Positions 8,579 through 17,945 of a DNA stretch of 64,000 nucleotides are shown here, piece by piece. The first letter of the stretch is position 1. Each line of letters opens with the position of its first letter. The stretch comes from Fibrisoma montanum (GTDB lineage: Bacteria; Bacteroidota; Bacteroidia; Cytophagales; Spirosomataceae). The DNA lies in the NCBI RefSeq assembly GCF_003583365.1, contig NZ_QXED01000001.1:496001-560000 (forward strand). Reading direction: 5' to 3'. The notes beneath the pieces were generated by a model. The model searched no databases. It was not told where the DNA came from and saw nothing but the letters and a program-made list of their open reading frames with translations. Both the position numbers and the translations under genes were made by a program.

Positions 8579-11122
8579 CTAGCGGCTGACCCCGACAAAT
8601 TCAATCTGAATCGGGCTTTCGTAGATCAGCCCATTCCCCACGAAACGTATCGTCCGTACGTTTGCCGGGGTCTGCGCCGACCAAAGTTTAGCGGCTTCCT
8701 TCAGGTTCTGCACATGGTGGGACACCAATAGGCCATCCGGGGCGGTTTGCCGGTTCAGGTCGTAGCGCACCGGTTGCGTATCGCCCAACGGCTCAATGCT
8801 GATGTGCAGAGGGGGAATTTTGTAAACGAAATTGAGCAGCTTTCCCCACAGCGATAAATTGACCCGGGCTTTGACGTAGGTGAATTGGTTTGTTTTTTTT
8901 GGAACCAGAGCCGGTTGCCCCAGGCTCACCTGCTGCCGACCCAGCCTGGAATACGTTTCGGCGGTCGGGGTCAGTTTTCGACGCAGCAAGAGATAAGACG
9001 CTGTGTCAGCCGACGCTGTATCGGCGCTTGCAATCTCGTAGTCGCTCAAAAGCGTCGGGAGCGTCAACGGCTCATCGAAAAACGGATATTGATCGTCAAT
9101 TGATGTAAACGAGTATAGCAGATACGGAGGGGCTTTTTTACTTTTATTGTAGCTGGCATTCAGTGAATCCAGCGGCCCGGCGTAAGCCGCATACGACTGC
9201 ATGATCGGGCGGGGCTTCCAGTTGGCACCGTATGCGTACAGCAGCGCAATGTTGTACGGCATTACGTCAACGGGTAGTTTCCGCTGAAACACGTCCTGCG
9301 TACCGGCGTCGATTTTAAGTTGTGACCGTATGGCCTGAGTTGCCCGCTGGAGCGTCTGAGCGCGTACCCCGGCATCCAATACGTTCAGAAGATCTGCGCC
9401 ATAGGCAGGCCATTTAACGGGCAGGATAATCAGACAGACCAGCAGGGAGCCCAACCAGACCCAATTTAAACCAGGGAAACGGGGGCGTTTGTCCGGCGTC
9501 AGCACCAATCGGTAGGCTAATAAAATCAGCAGCCATTGAGAGAAGAACAAAACGAAATGCACCCGGTCGTAGCGGACAAATCCTTCTTTGAAAGCCAGAA
9601 AGACAATGGGCGAACTAAGCAATAAACACACCCACAATCGGCTTCGAACGGGCGTAGTGAGGAATACGATACCCAGTACCAGCATTGACACCGCAGCAAC
9701 GACCAATATCCTTAGCTCGACCAGATTGCCCAACACGGATATCTCCTCGTTCCAGATAGGTGTAGACATGGCTTCTGAATACCCCTGAGCAATCTGGTAC
9801 GCCCGGGTCAGGAACGGCCCGAGATTGGCGAGCGGCTGCCCGGAGAGCATCCAGAGCGTGAGTAAAGAAAACCCAAATCCAAGCCACGCGATAGGCACCA
9901 GTTGCATCCGACGGTTACGGATAGCCAGGCCTGTATAGAAGATCAGCAAGGCGAATGATATGGCCAGGTAGCTCAGTTTGATTAACGAAATGATGGCCAG
10001 AATGAGCAGGACCGGCAAAACCTGGCCGTTGAACCGCCCCCTGATAGGTCGGGTAAGCACCACCAGACAAGCTACCGTTATGATATCGAGGAGATTGTAT
10101 TCGACGAAGGCCAGCAACCACAGTATAATGAACCCTACGAATACCGACATGGTCTGGCTGCGGACCGCGTCAACCAGCTGGTCGACAAGCACGCCCAGGG
10201 CGTATACTGTCAGCACGAGCGTCAGACCAGCCGCCAGGATCAGGACTGATGAAGGGAGAATCAGCGATGGATACAGCAGCCAGAACAAAGGCCCATAAGT
10301 AAATACGACATCCTGCCCCCAGGTAAGTCCGTTCGCATAGGCCCAATTCAGACCAAGTATCCAGGAGGGATCAAGTCCGGTAGTGACCGGGTTCAACTCG
10401 AACGGATAACGCAGGATAGTCAGTCCGGCTATCAATCCTACCGTCAACCGCCGGGGTCGCCGGGAATCAGCCTCCAGCCAGGTCTGAAACCAGGTTGCCC
10501 AGCGGGTCAGCGGAAGCCGCTGGGCAACGATCAGCAGGATAAGCAGGAACGTTAAATGACCGCTATTCATCAGCAGCGTCCGGATCAGCGCGCCATCGCC
10601 CTTCCAGTTGAGCACGGCATTGAAAACAGGCAGTCGTGAGGGAGAAAAGTATAGGTCGCCGGGCGTTTCGAACACCACGGTACTGGCCGTCGAGTCAACC
10701 AGGCGCCAGTCCGTACGTATCTTCTCGCTTGCGTAACGAAATGATTTTGCCCCAACTGAAACGATTACGGCATCGAACGTCGGTTTCTGTTGAGTCGGTA
10801 ACGCTAATCGAATGCTCCGGTAATAGTTTTGACTACTGGTGGGTTCCACACGCAGCAGGTTTGCCCCAACCGCCGTACGTTTCGTAAACGGCTCAACTTT
10901 CCGGCTAATCGAAACACGGTATATCTCTACATGAGTCAACGACTGCCTATCTGCCCCTTGCAGCCAGACTGCAACAGGCGCGGCATTTTCGCCCTTTAGA
11001 GTAATCAGCAAAACATCCATTGCCCAGCATCCCAGCAGAGCTAATGTCAGAAAAATAATAGTGGATCTGGAAATGGTAAACTTCACAAATGATGGGTGGC
11101 AATGAGTAGCGATTTCAGCCAA
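8579..11122 (-). CDS. Large polytopic membrane protein, 847 aa, possible glycosyltransferase-like
   Basis: The N-terminal part has one membrane helix (about 18-38) then a roughly 140-residue extracytoplasmic beta-rich domain. A central block of about 12 membrane helices (about 185-580) follows, then a C-terminal periplasmic domain of about 260 residues. Between early central helices lies DPSWILGLNWAYANG followed by WGQDVVFTYGP, a conserved-looking aspartate/Tyr-Gly-Pro loop that recalls GT-C glycosyltransferases of the ArnT/PMT kind. I do not recognise the family with confidence. A tandem ADTAS-ADTAS repeat occurs near residue 700. It stands alone, and the ATG start lies upstream of the first helix. 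Confidence 0.75.
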   Translation of the reverse strand: MAEIATHCHPSFVKFTISRSTIIFLTLALLGCWAMDVLLITLKGENAAPVAVWLQGADRQSLTHVEIYRVSISRKVEPFTKRTAVGANLLRVEPTSSQNYYRSIRLALPTQQKPTFDAVIVSVGAKSFRYASEKIRTDWRLVDSTASTVVFETPGDLYFSPSRLPVFNAVLNWKGDGALIRTLLMNSGHLTFLLILLIVAQRLPLTRWATWFQTWLEADSRRPRRLTVGLIAGLTILRYPFELNPVTTGLDPSWILGLNWAYANGLTWGQDVVFTYGPLFWLLYPSLILPSSVLILAAGLTLVLTVYALGVLVDQLVDAVRSQTMSVFVGFIILWLLAFVEYNLLDIITVACLVVLTRPIRGRFNGQVLPVLLILAIISLIKLSYLAISFALLIFYTGLAIRNRRMQLVPIAWLGFGFSLLTLWMLSGQPLANLGPFLTRAYQIAQGYSEAMSTPIWNEEISVLGNLVELRILVVAAVSMLVLGIVFLTTPVRSRLWVCLLLSSPIVFLAFKEGFVRYDRVHFVLFFSQWLLILLAYRLVLTPDKRPRFPGLNWVWLGSLLVCLIILPVKWPAYGADLLNVLDAGVRAQTLQRATQAIRSQLKIDAGTQDVFQRKLPVDVMPYNIALLYAYGANWKPRPIMQSYAAYAGPLDSLNASYNKSKKAPPYLLYSFTSIDDQYPFFDEPLTLPTLLSDYEIASADTASADTASYLLLRRKLTPTAETYSRLGRQQVSLGQPALVPKKTNQFTYVKARVNLSLWGKLLNFVYKIPPLHISIEPLGDTQPVRYDLNRQTAPDGLLVSHHVQNLKEAAKLWSAQTPANVRTIRFVGNGLIYESPIQIEFVGVSR

Positions 11123-11556
11123 TTCAGGCCAATGGTATCTGATTGAAGGCGCAATCTACTAAAAAGGGTCGGGTCCTGGGAAAACCGCGCAAGCGAACCC
11201 GGGCGTTGGGGAACGCTACAAAAAAATTTCTGGTCCCGAAGCTCGCCAAATTGTACCCACATCCACTTGACCTCGTCCAGCCCTCAGACCAACTTGGGAT
11301 TTAAAAAAATGGCACTGCTTTTGTAGAAAATACACTGACAATGTATTCGTTATAGTAGCACCTTTACTCAATAAGATTGATAGACTGGCTGCTAAAGCAC
11401 TTTGAATAGACCGTTTTGAATAATTTTACGCGTCAAAAAAAGATGTATATACGTTTACTAACTGGCTTTCAGTTGATTAAACAATATAAAATAACGGGCG
11501 TTATGATTAGTAGTTACTTTGCCGAACGGTAAGTATCTAGCTCAACGAATGAAGTT
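11123..11556. other. Divergent intergenic region
   Basis: 434 bases between the divergently transcribed 847-aa membrane protein and the second PAS kinase. The right half is AT-rich. A near match to the -7 consensus (TTACTTTG, one mismatch) occurs around 11513-11520, about 37 bases before the kinase ATG. No gene or repeat was seen. Confidence 0.4.
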
Positions 11557-13137
11557 ATGAAAGGCTCCTCCACTATTCCCACCGCTGATCCGGCTGTATT
11601 GAGAGCTGCCCTGAATTTTTATGGCAACGGGATCATGCTGTTCGAGTGCCTGCGTAACGCAAAAGGTGATATTCAGGACTTTCGGCTGACATTGGCTAAC
11701 CAACAGGCTGAAGAACTGATCGGTATGACCGAAGCGAGCATGCTGAACCGGACCGCTTCTGACCTCTTCTCGCCGACCTTCCGAAACGAATTATGGGTTT
11801 ATGCCCGACGCGTTGTCGATACCGGCGAAATCGCCCGTACGCAGGTCAATTTCCCAGTATATGGTACGCAGGAACGCTGGTTCGAACTGACGTTCCAGAA
11901 ATACGGCGACGGGACGGCTATTTCGTTTGCCGACATCACGGCATTGAAAAAAGCGGCTCTGGCAGCTCTGGAACAATCTGAACTGCTGGACAATATTCTG
12001 AACGGATCGCTGAACGGCGTTGTCTGCTACCAGATCATCCGGGATGAGTCCGGCCAGCCCTGCGACTTCCGGGCGACACGCTGGAACCCGGCCGCTCTGG
12101 CCATGACGCAGCAGACCGAAGCCGATCTGACCAACTACACCCTACTCGAACGGTATCCGGAACGGGCAAAACCCGGCAACGCCGGCCATGATCTGTTTCG
12201 GACGTATGTAAAAACGGCCACCACCGGAACGCCCTGGCATCAGGAGGTTTATATGGACTCGACTGATACCTGGTTCAACGTATCGGTTAGTAAGCTGGGC
12301 GATGGTGTGCTGGTCAACTTTCTGGATATTACACCGGCCAAGCGTTACGAACATCAGCTCCGGCATACCATTGATGAACTACAGCAGTCGAATAAAAATC
12401 TCGAACAATTCGCCTACGTAGCGTCGCATGACCTGCAGGAGCCGTTGCGGAAGATTACGACCTTCGGCAACATTCTTCAGAGTCATACGGAGATCGGTAC
12501 CGAAAATACGGCGTTGCTGAACCGGATGCAGTCGGCGGCCCAGCGCATGAACGTACTCATTCAGGATTTGCTGGCGTACTCGCGGCTGGCTTCGAAGAAG
12601 GCACCGTTCCAACGCGTCAACCTGCAGAATATACTGAACGACGTACTGGGCGACCTCGAAACGGTCATTCAGGAAAAACGGGCGGAGGTGAACAGTACCA
12701 CGCTGCCCATCGTGACGGGCGATGCCATGCAGCTTCGGCAGGTGTTGCAGAACCTGCTCAGCAATGCCCTCAAGTTTTCGAAACCGGGTGTGATTCCGCG
12801 CGTAGTAATCGACTGTGAGCAGATCAAAGGTCAAACCATCCGTCCGCTTCCCGGACAGACCGTGGCACCGGCAGACCTCGACAAGCCTTTCTACGCCATC
12901 AGTATTGAGGACAATGGTATTGGCTTCGAGGAAAAATACACCAGCCAGATCTTTACCGTTTTCCAGCGGCTGCACAGCCGGAGTCAGTATCAGGGCACGG
13001 GCATTGGACTGGCTATTGTGCTGAAAGTTGTGGAAAACCACAAGGGCTACCTGAGTGTCAGCAGCCAACCGGACCAGGGCGCCAGCTTTACGGTTTATCT
13101 GCCCGCCGAACCCGCCCCGTTTGTAGTGGCCAATTGA
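11557..13137 (+). CDS. PAS domain sensor histidine kinase (cytoplasmic, orphan)
   Basis: A 526-residue protein with two PAS-like domains (about 15-130 and 140-255), then HisKA and HATPase_c. The H box ASHDLQEPLRKI puts the phospho-His at residue 291. The N box is NLLSNALKFS, G1 is DNGIGF and G2 is GTGIGLAIVLK. There is no signal peptide or membrane helix. It shares with the kinase at 4542-6461 the same core, an E-LDNI-x-S linker between PAS domains and an insertion between N and G1 boxes, so both probably arose by duplication. No response regulator is adjacent. Its stop codon lies within a long inverted repeat shared with the next, convergent gene. Confidence 0.92.
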   Translation: MKGSSTIPTADPAVLRAALNFYGNGIMLFECLRNAKGDIQDFRLTLANQQAEELIGMTEASMLNRTASDLFSPTFRNELWVYARRVVDTGEIARTQVNFPVYGTQERWFELTFQKYGDGTAISFADITALKKAALAALEQSELLDNILNGSLNGVVCYQIIRDESGQPCDFRATRWNPAALAMTQQTEADLTNYTLLERYPERAKPGNAGHDLFRTYVKTATTGTPWHQEVYMDSTDTWFNVSVSKLGDGVLVNFLDITPAKRYEHQLRHTIDELQQSNKNLEQFAYVASHDLQEPLRKITTFGNILQSHTEIGTENTALLNRMQSAAQRMNVLIQDLLAYSRLASKKAPFQRVNLQNILNDVLGDLETVIQEKRAEVNSTTLPIVTGDAMQLRQVLQNLLSNALKFSKPGVIPRVVIDCEQIKGQTIRPLPGQTVAPADLDKPFYAISIEDNGIGFEEKYTSQIFTVFQRLHSRSQYQGTGIGLAIVLKVVENHKGYLSVSSQPDQGASFTVYLPAEPAPFVVAN

Positions 13138-13211
13138 TCATTCGAGGTTTGATGACCCAAGGTTGCGTTGTGACTAGACCTGCGACCACCAAACCCCGAA
13201 TACTGATCAAT
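13133..13211. repeat. Long interrupted inverted repeat spanning two convergent stop codons
   Basis: The outer arms ATTGATCA (13133-13140) and TGATCAAT (13204-13211) are exact complements. Inner arms TTCGaGGTTTG (from 13141) and CAAACCcCGAA (to 13200) continue the pairing with one mismatch. Both stop codons lie within the arms: TGA at 13135-13137 of the kinase, and the stop of the facing 125-aa gene at 13207-13209. It could fold as a transcript hairpin for either gene and end transcription in both directions, although no strong T-run is present. Confidence 0.6.
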
Positions 13212-13584
13212 AAGGTTCTCCGCCGGCTTCTTCGTCTTCAGCCAGTTCGCTGATCTCCCGATCCAACTCATCGTCCGATACGTCATCATCCAGCAAATCC
13301 TCGGGCAAATCCTCGAGGTCTTCGTCGTTTGAGACACCGTCCGTCGCATGCCGCGCCGTAGCCGAATCGGTATACAGTATGGTATCAGCCGCTTCGTCGT
13401 CAGGGCGATCGTAGATATCAGGCTCGTTGTTGACGCCCAATCCGGCATAAACGGCGGCATCTTCTTCGTAGTTATTGTCAGGTACGTTGGTATGCTGGGG
13501 CGACATGCCTTCCTGCGGACCGCCTGTCTGCTCGTCCACGCGCTGCTGGCTTGGACCGTCGGGGGTTACGTTATTTCGTTCCAT
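13207..13584 (-). CDS. Acidic, probably disordered hypothetical protein, 125 aa
   Basis: A strongly acidic protein dominated by Asp, Glu, Asn and Pro, with an Asp/Glu-dense C-terminal third (DLLDDDVSDDELDREISE) and no hydrophobic segment. No family is recognised and it is likely intrinsically disordered in the cytoplasm. It starts ATG at 13584 and lies 38 bases downstream of the T9SS protein gene on the same strand, so they could be cotranscribed. Small acidic proteins of this kind are common beside Cytophagales housekeeping genes, but I can give no role. Confidence 0.55.
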   Translation of the reverse strand: MERNNVTPDGPSQQRVDEQTGGPQEGMSPQHTNVPDNNYEEDAAVYAGLGVNNEPDIYDRPDDEAADTILYTDSATARHATDGVSNDEDLEDLPEDLLDDDVSDDELDREISELAEDEEAGGEPY

Positions 13585-13622
13585 ACCCGTAGTAACCAGT
13601 AAGCCCCGGCCTAGGTTTTGAC

Positions 13623-15851
13623 TTACTTCCAGACAACTATTTTCTGCACCCGCGCCGATCGGTTTTCGGTCTGTAAGCGCAGGAAGTACATACCATCGGG
13701 CAGGGTTCCCAGATCGACGATTGTTTCTGTGCTCGACCGGACCGCCTGCGACGGCCGCACCAGCTGCCCCGACATCGATACAAGCTCAATCCGTCCATCG
13801 TACGGCACCCGTACGGTCAGGTAGCGATTGGTGGGGTTTGGATACGCCCAGGGCTGGGTAATTTCCTCGCCGGGCAGCGCCGTAACGACCTGCTTCTGCG
13901 AGGTGTTTTTCAGGTACCGCACCCCGCCCGCCAGGCTACCCAGCATCAGATCGGGCAGTTGGTCACCATCCAGATCCGCCAGAGCCGCCCGCAGGCCCGT
14001 GCCGGGCAGGCCGATACCCGGCAGCGAATCGAGCAGAGTCAGCGGCTGATCGGCACGTTCGGGCATCCGGTAGATTCGTACCTGACCGTTGTGGGTGGCC
14101 GCTACGAGTTCGTTGATCCGGTCGCCGTTCAGGTCGGCCAGAACCAGCGACCGGGCCCGTATTTCGGTGTCGATTCTAAAACCACCGAACTGCTGGTTCT
14201 GTAGCTGCAGCGCCGGGCTGGTGGGCGTACCGGTGTTCCGGTAATACTGTATGGTTCCTTCCGATTTTCCAATCAGCAGGTCCGGCCGACCGTCGCGGTC
14301 AACGTCGGTGACCGTCGGCAGATCTCCGGGCCCCACCCCTTCGGGCGTTGGCCACGTAACAGCCGAGCCCAGGTCATACCGGGCGGCTGCACCGGGGCCG
14401 GCCTGGTTGAAAAGGACCCGAATCTCAAGAGTTCTGATACCAGTGCCCGTCAGCACCAGGTCCAGGCTGCCGTTGCCATCCACGTCGGTAAACGCCGGTA
14501 CTACGTCCGACAGGACCAGCGACTGCCGAAGGCCGAGGTAATCCGTGCTGGTACGCTCAAACGCGGGCTTAGCAGGTGTTCCCTTGTTCTCGAAATACCA
14601 CAGACCCGCCCGGTAGGTAGTCCCGACGCGCTCACCACTGTACCCGACGAGCAGATCAGCATCACCGTCGCCGTCGAGATCGGCCAGGGCCGGGGCCGCA
14701 TTTTCGCCCAAGTCCAGCATGTCGTGCTGCAAAAAGTCTTTCTGCACCAGCCGAAAATCCGGCAGCTGATTCGTTCCCTGGTTTTTATAGAACCAGCCCG
14801 ACGCCCGGAAGTCCATCAACTGGCCCTCGTTGAACGATACGTTGGGCGACGCCAGCAGGTCTTTGATACCATCGCCGTCGACATCCTCCCAGAAGGTGGC
14901 CGGAAAGGCAGGAAAGATGACAGGATTCTGGGCCGGAAACAGGCTGTCGAATCCAACATAGGCTGCGCTTTCATTATTAGGGCCACCGCTCCGTAAGCGG
15001 GTAATGTTCTGGCATGAGACGTGGCCCAGGAGTAAATCTTTCTTACCATCGCCGTCGGTATCCAGGATGGTCAGGGTATTGCCGGTGTGCATAACCCGGG
15101 CTCCATTCACGGGCACATCCTGGCCGGTCTCGCCTTCGCATTGAAGGCCAAACGTAAAGTCGTTGCAAAACTGATTACTGCTGAAACGCCCCCAGCACAG
15201 CCCTATTCGCTTGAATTCCAGCCCCGGTTTCTGCCGGCGCTCCATACTCATATTCCTGAAGTAGGAAATAAAACTCCCCGGAACATCGTAGGCGAGAACG
15301 TCGATATCGCCATCATCATCGTAGTCGGTCAGGGCCGGGATATCCGAATTCGATACGTACAGAGGCAGCACACTGCTGAACCCTTCGGCCAGGACCGTAT
15401 CCGCTTTAGCGGCAAACGCCAGCCGACCATTCTGGAATTCATTCCGGAACACAAAGATCTGCCCCCGTCCACTGACAAACAGGTCTTTTCGACCATCCAT
15501 GTCATAATCAACGAGTTGCAGCCAGTTATCCGTAAGGGGAAACACCGCTTCGTACTCAGGAGCATACTGCCAGGTAATGCCCCCGGCTGGATTCTCGACC
15601 GCAATGAACGTACTGATTTTATTGGTGGTACGGTCAAAAACAACCAGATCCTCGCGGGTATCGCCGTTCATGCGTACGGTCGAATACTGCGTAGCGTTCA
15701 GACCGCCAACCCATGGATTCGGCAAAATCCGGCCGTCGATGCTGACACTGGGGGTCAGATCGTAGCGAAACCCAAACCCGGACGGAGCACCCGACTGAGC
15801 CTGAATACAGAACGGAAGCAAACACAACAGAAGAGTAAACCGCTTTTTCAT
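13623..15851 (-). CDS. Secreted FG-GAP/VCBS-repeat protein with T9SS sorting domain
   Basis: A signal peptide (MKKRFTLLLCLLPFCIQAQS, cleavage near residue 18) is followed by at least seven FG-GAP/VCBS-like repeats. These are recognisable by calcium-binding D-x-D-x-D-G motifs (for example DYDMDGRKDL, DYDDDGDIDV, DTDGDGKKDL, DVDGDGIKDL, DLDGDGDADL and DVDRDGRPDL), which build beta-propellers. The last about 75 residues, from YPNPTNRYLTVRV to the end, are a type A T9SS C-terminal sorting domain. The protein is therefore exported by T9SS and anchored or released at the surface. Likely adhesive or ligand binding; ligand unknown. Confidence 0.9.
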   Translation of the reverse strand: MKKRFTLLLCLLPFCIQAQSGAPSGFGFRYDLTPSVSIDGRILPNPWVGGLNATQYSTVRMNGDTREDLVVFDRTTNKISTFIAVENPAGGITWQYAPEYEAVFPLTDNWLQLVDYDMDGRKDLFVSGRGQIFVFRNEFQNGRLAFAAKADTVLAEGFSSVLPLYVSNSDIPALTDYDDDGDIDVLAYDVPGSFISYFRNMSMERRQKPGLEFKRIGLCWGRFSSNQFCNDFTFGLQCEGETGQDVPVNGARVMHTGNTLTILDTDGDGKKDLLLGHVSCQNITRLRSGGPNNESAAYVGFDSLFPAQNPVIFPAFPATFWEDVDGDGIKDLLASPNVSFNEGQLMDFRASGWFYKNQGTNQLPDFRLVQKDFLQHDMLDLGENAAPALADLDGDGDADLLVGYSGERVGTTYRAGLWYFENKGTPAKPAFERTSTDYLGLRQSLVLSDVVPAFTDVDGNGSLDLVLTGTGIRTLEIRVLFNQAGPGAAARYDLGSAVTWPTPEGVGPGDLPTVTDVDRDGRPDLLIGKSEGTIQYYRNTGTPTSPALQLQNQQFGGFRIDTEIRARSLVLADLNGDRINELVAATHNGQVRIYRMPERADQPLTLLDSLPGIGLPGTGLRAALADLDGDQLPDLMLGSLAGGVRYLKNTSQKQVVTALPGEEITQPWAYPNPTNRYLTVRVPYDGRIELVSMSGQLVRPSQAVRSSTETIVDLGTLPDGMYFLRLQTENRSARVQKIVVWK

Positions 15852-15957
15852 CTATTTTTGGGCGTTTCTCAAAAACCGGTAGGATTGGAGGCTCGTCGCT
15901 GACAGACTTTTGTGCCCCTGACCAACCCGCAAAGAGAAAACGAATGATCGTCCTTTT

Positions 15958-15965
15958 TATGTTTG
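15958..15965 (+). promoter_or_regulatory. Candidate -7 element of murF
   Basis: TATGTTTG matches TAnnTTTG exactly and ends 6 bases before the ATG at 15972, so transcription from it would begin at or next to the start codon (leaderless). A second match, TATTTTTG, lies upstream at 15853-15860 and would give a normal leader. Neither has a clear -33 box. Confidence 0.35.
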
Positions 15966-15971
15966 CCCAGT

Positions 15972-17261
15972 ATGCTTTCCATCAACGACGTATATCATAA
16001 ATTTTTAGAATGTTCGGGCGTTTCGACCGATACGCGGGCCATCACGGCCAATTGCCTGTTTGTAGCCCTGCGGGGCGATACGTTCGACGGCAACCAGTTT
16101 GCCGAACAGGCACTGGCATCAGGGGCACGGTACGCGCTGGTCGATGATCCCGACGTAGCGGCCCGCCACCCAACCCGCTTTCTGCTGGTCGATAACAGCC
16201 TGACCGCGCTGCAGGACCTGGCGCGGCACCACCGCCAGACCCTCACCATTCCGATCGTCGGCCTGACGGGTTCCAATGGAAAAACCACGACTAAAGAACT
16301 CATTGCGGCCGTCTTATCAAAGAAGTACAAGACCTATGCCACCCGGGGCAACCTGAACAACCACATCGGCGTACCGCTGACGGTGCTGGCCATTACCGAA
16401 CAGTACGAACTGGCCGTGGTGGAAATGGGGGCCAACCACCAGAAGGAAATTGAACAGCTCTGTTCCATCGCCCAGCCAACGCACGGGCTCATCACGAACG
16501 TCGGCAAAGCACATCTCGAGGGCTTTGGGGGTGTCGAAGGAGTTCGAAAAGGCAAAGGCGAACTGTTCGATTACCTGGCGGCATCCGGCGGTACGGTATT
16601 CATCAACGCGCAGGATCCCGTTTTAATGGATATGTTCCACGAGCGGACGTTTGCCAACGTAGTGCTGTACCGGCAGGATAACCTTCCTACGCTGATTGAG
16701 GAAACGCCGGTGGTGATCTACCGCGACGCCGACAACCACGAGATTACGACGCATCTGCCGGGCCGCTACAATTTCGAGAACATGGCCGCAGCCCTGGCAA
16801 TCGGCCGGGCATTCGGTGTAACGCCCGAAGAAGCCAACCGGGCCGTAGCCGATTATAACCCGACCAATAACCGGTCGCAGGTAATTGCCAAAGGATCCAA
16901 TACGGTTCTGCTGGATGCGTATAATGCCAACCCCAGTTCGATGGCGGCTGCTATCCGGCAGTTTATGACCATGCCCGCCCAGCGGAAAATGGTCATTCTC
17001 GGCGATATGTACGAACTCGGCGACGAAAGCCCCGCCGAGCACGCAGCCCTCGGCGAACTGATTGCGCAGGGTCGGTTCGATACGGTTATTCTGGCGGGTC
17101 AGGATATGAAGTATGCACTCGGGGCGTTGCCGAAAGCGTATTATTTCCCCGATAAGTTTTCGCTGCACAACTGGCTGATCGACCACCCCATGACCGACAC
17201 CCATATTCTCGTCAAAGGGTCGCGGGGCATGAGCCTGGAAACGGTACTGCCTTTTTTGTAG
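15972..17261 (+). CDS. murF: UDP-N-acetylmuramoyl-tripeptide--D-alanyl-D-alanine ligase (MurF)
   Basis: Adds D-Ala-D-Ala to the UDP-MurNAc-tripeptide, the last cytoplasmic step of peptidoglycan precursor synthesis. The 429-residue length is normal. The N-terminal domain has STDTR near residue 18. The ATP-binding P-loop GLTGSNGKTTTKE spans residues 97-109. The central ligase domain includes VEMGANHQKEIEQL and NVGKAHLEGFGG, and the C-terminal domain starts near YNPTNNRSQV with DAYNANPSS. An in-frame TTG nine bases upstream (15963) is a possible start, but ATG 15972 (MLSIND) fits family N termini. It stands apart from other mur genes. Confidence 0.95.
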   Translation: MLSINDVYHKFLECSGVSTDTRAITANCLFVALRGDTFDGNQFAEQALASGARYALVDDPDVAARHPTRFLLVDNSLTALQDLARHHRQTLTIPIVGLTGSNGKTTTKELIAAVLSKKYKTYATRGNLNNHIGVPLTVLAITEQYELAVVEMGANHQKEIEQLCSIAQPTHGLITNVGKAHLEGFGGVEGVRKGKGELFDYLAASGGTVFINAQDPVLMDMFHERTFANVVLYRQDNLPTLIEETPVVIYRDADNHEITTHLPGRYNFENMAAALAIGRAFGVTPEEANRAVADYNPTNNRSQVIAKGSNTVLLDAYNANPSSMAAAIRQFMTMPAQRKMVILGDMYELGDESPAEHAALGELIAQGRFDTVILAGQDMKYALGALPKAYYFPDKFSLHNWLIDHPMTDTHILVKGSRGMSLETVLPFL

Positions 17262-17314
17262 CGGTTGACGTTGTGGAATACCTTAGCCAAAGGAATCTAT
17301 CCGTAAACTTCTGT

Positions 17315-17929
17315 ATGAGAGTGATGCGGATACATTCCTTTTGGCCGCTATCAATGCTGGCAATCGTATTAGCCTGCCAACCCGTTACCCAGTCAGTCGA
17401 GGCCATCGACGAAACATATGACGTTTATTCAGCCTTTTTGAACAGTATCGACCCTGCTCCTGAGCAATCAATTGTCGTTACTAATACCACCGTTGCTTTA
17501 GCGAAGGATTTACACCCTCAAACCCCCTGGTCACTGGTTGCCAACCGAGGTCACAAATGTTTCTATGAAAAAGATCCGGTTGCTTGCCAGAAGCTTAACG
17601 ACCCAGCCTGGGCTACGCTTTTCGAGGCCGTCAAACAGCCGTCGTATGCTGATATTGGTAAGTTAAGCGATATGTTTCGGGTTGATTTTCCGATCAGACT
17701 CCTATCTGACACACAGATTAGCCAACTTTATCAGTATGAAGAGGGTAAAGAAAGAGCTCCGTTCATCTTTAGGTTTTCGACACCCATTTACGACGCCGAG
17801 GCCAAAAAAGCTGCTTTTCTTTACGCCTTTAATTGCGGCCCCAACTGTGGCCGTAGAGAACTGGTTCTCCTTGAGAAGGTTGACCAGCAATGGGTTGTCG
17901 TTGACGTATTTACATTTGGAATCTCATAA
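17315..17929 (+). CDS. Hypothetical lipoprotein
   Basis: About 204 residues from ATG 17315 (MRVMRIHSF). A hydrophobic stretch (WPLSMLAIVLAC) ends in a lipobox with Cys, so it is probably a lipoprotein. The frame is open further upstream to 17273, but that extension precedes the signal peptide and looks spurious. The mature part has no known domain. It has several Cys (HKCFYEKDPVAC, NCGPNCG) that might form disulfides in the periplasm. It lies 53 bases after murF and 16 bases before an SGNH hydrolase gene, all on the same strand. G+C is somewhat lower than in murF. Confidence 0.6.
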   Translation: MRVMRIHSFWPLSMLAIVLACQPVTQSVEAIDETYDVYSAFLNSIDPAPEQSIVVTNTTVALAKDLHPQTPWSLVANRGHKCFYEKDPVACQKLNDPAWATLFEAVKQPSYADIGKLSDMFRVDFPIRLLSDTQISQLYQYEEGKERAPFIFRFSTPIYDAEAKKAAFLYAFNCGPNCGRRELVLLEKVDQQWVVVDVFTFGIS

Positions 17930-17945
17930 ATTAACGTACTAGTTC

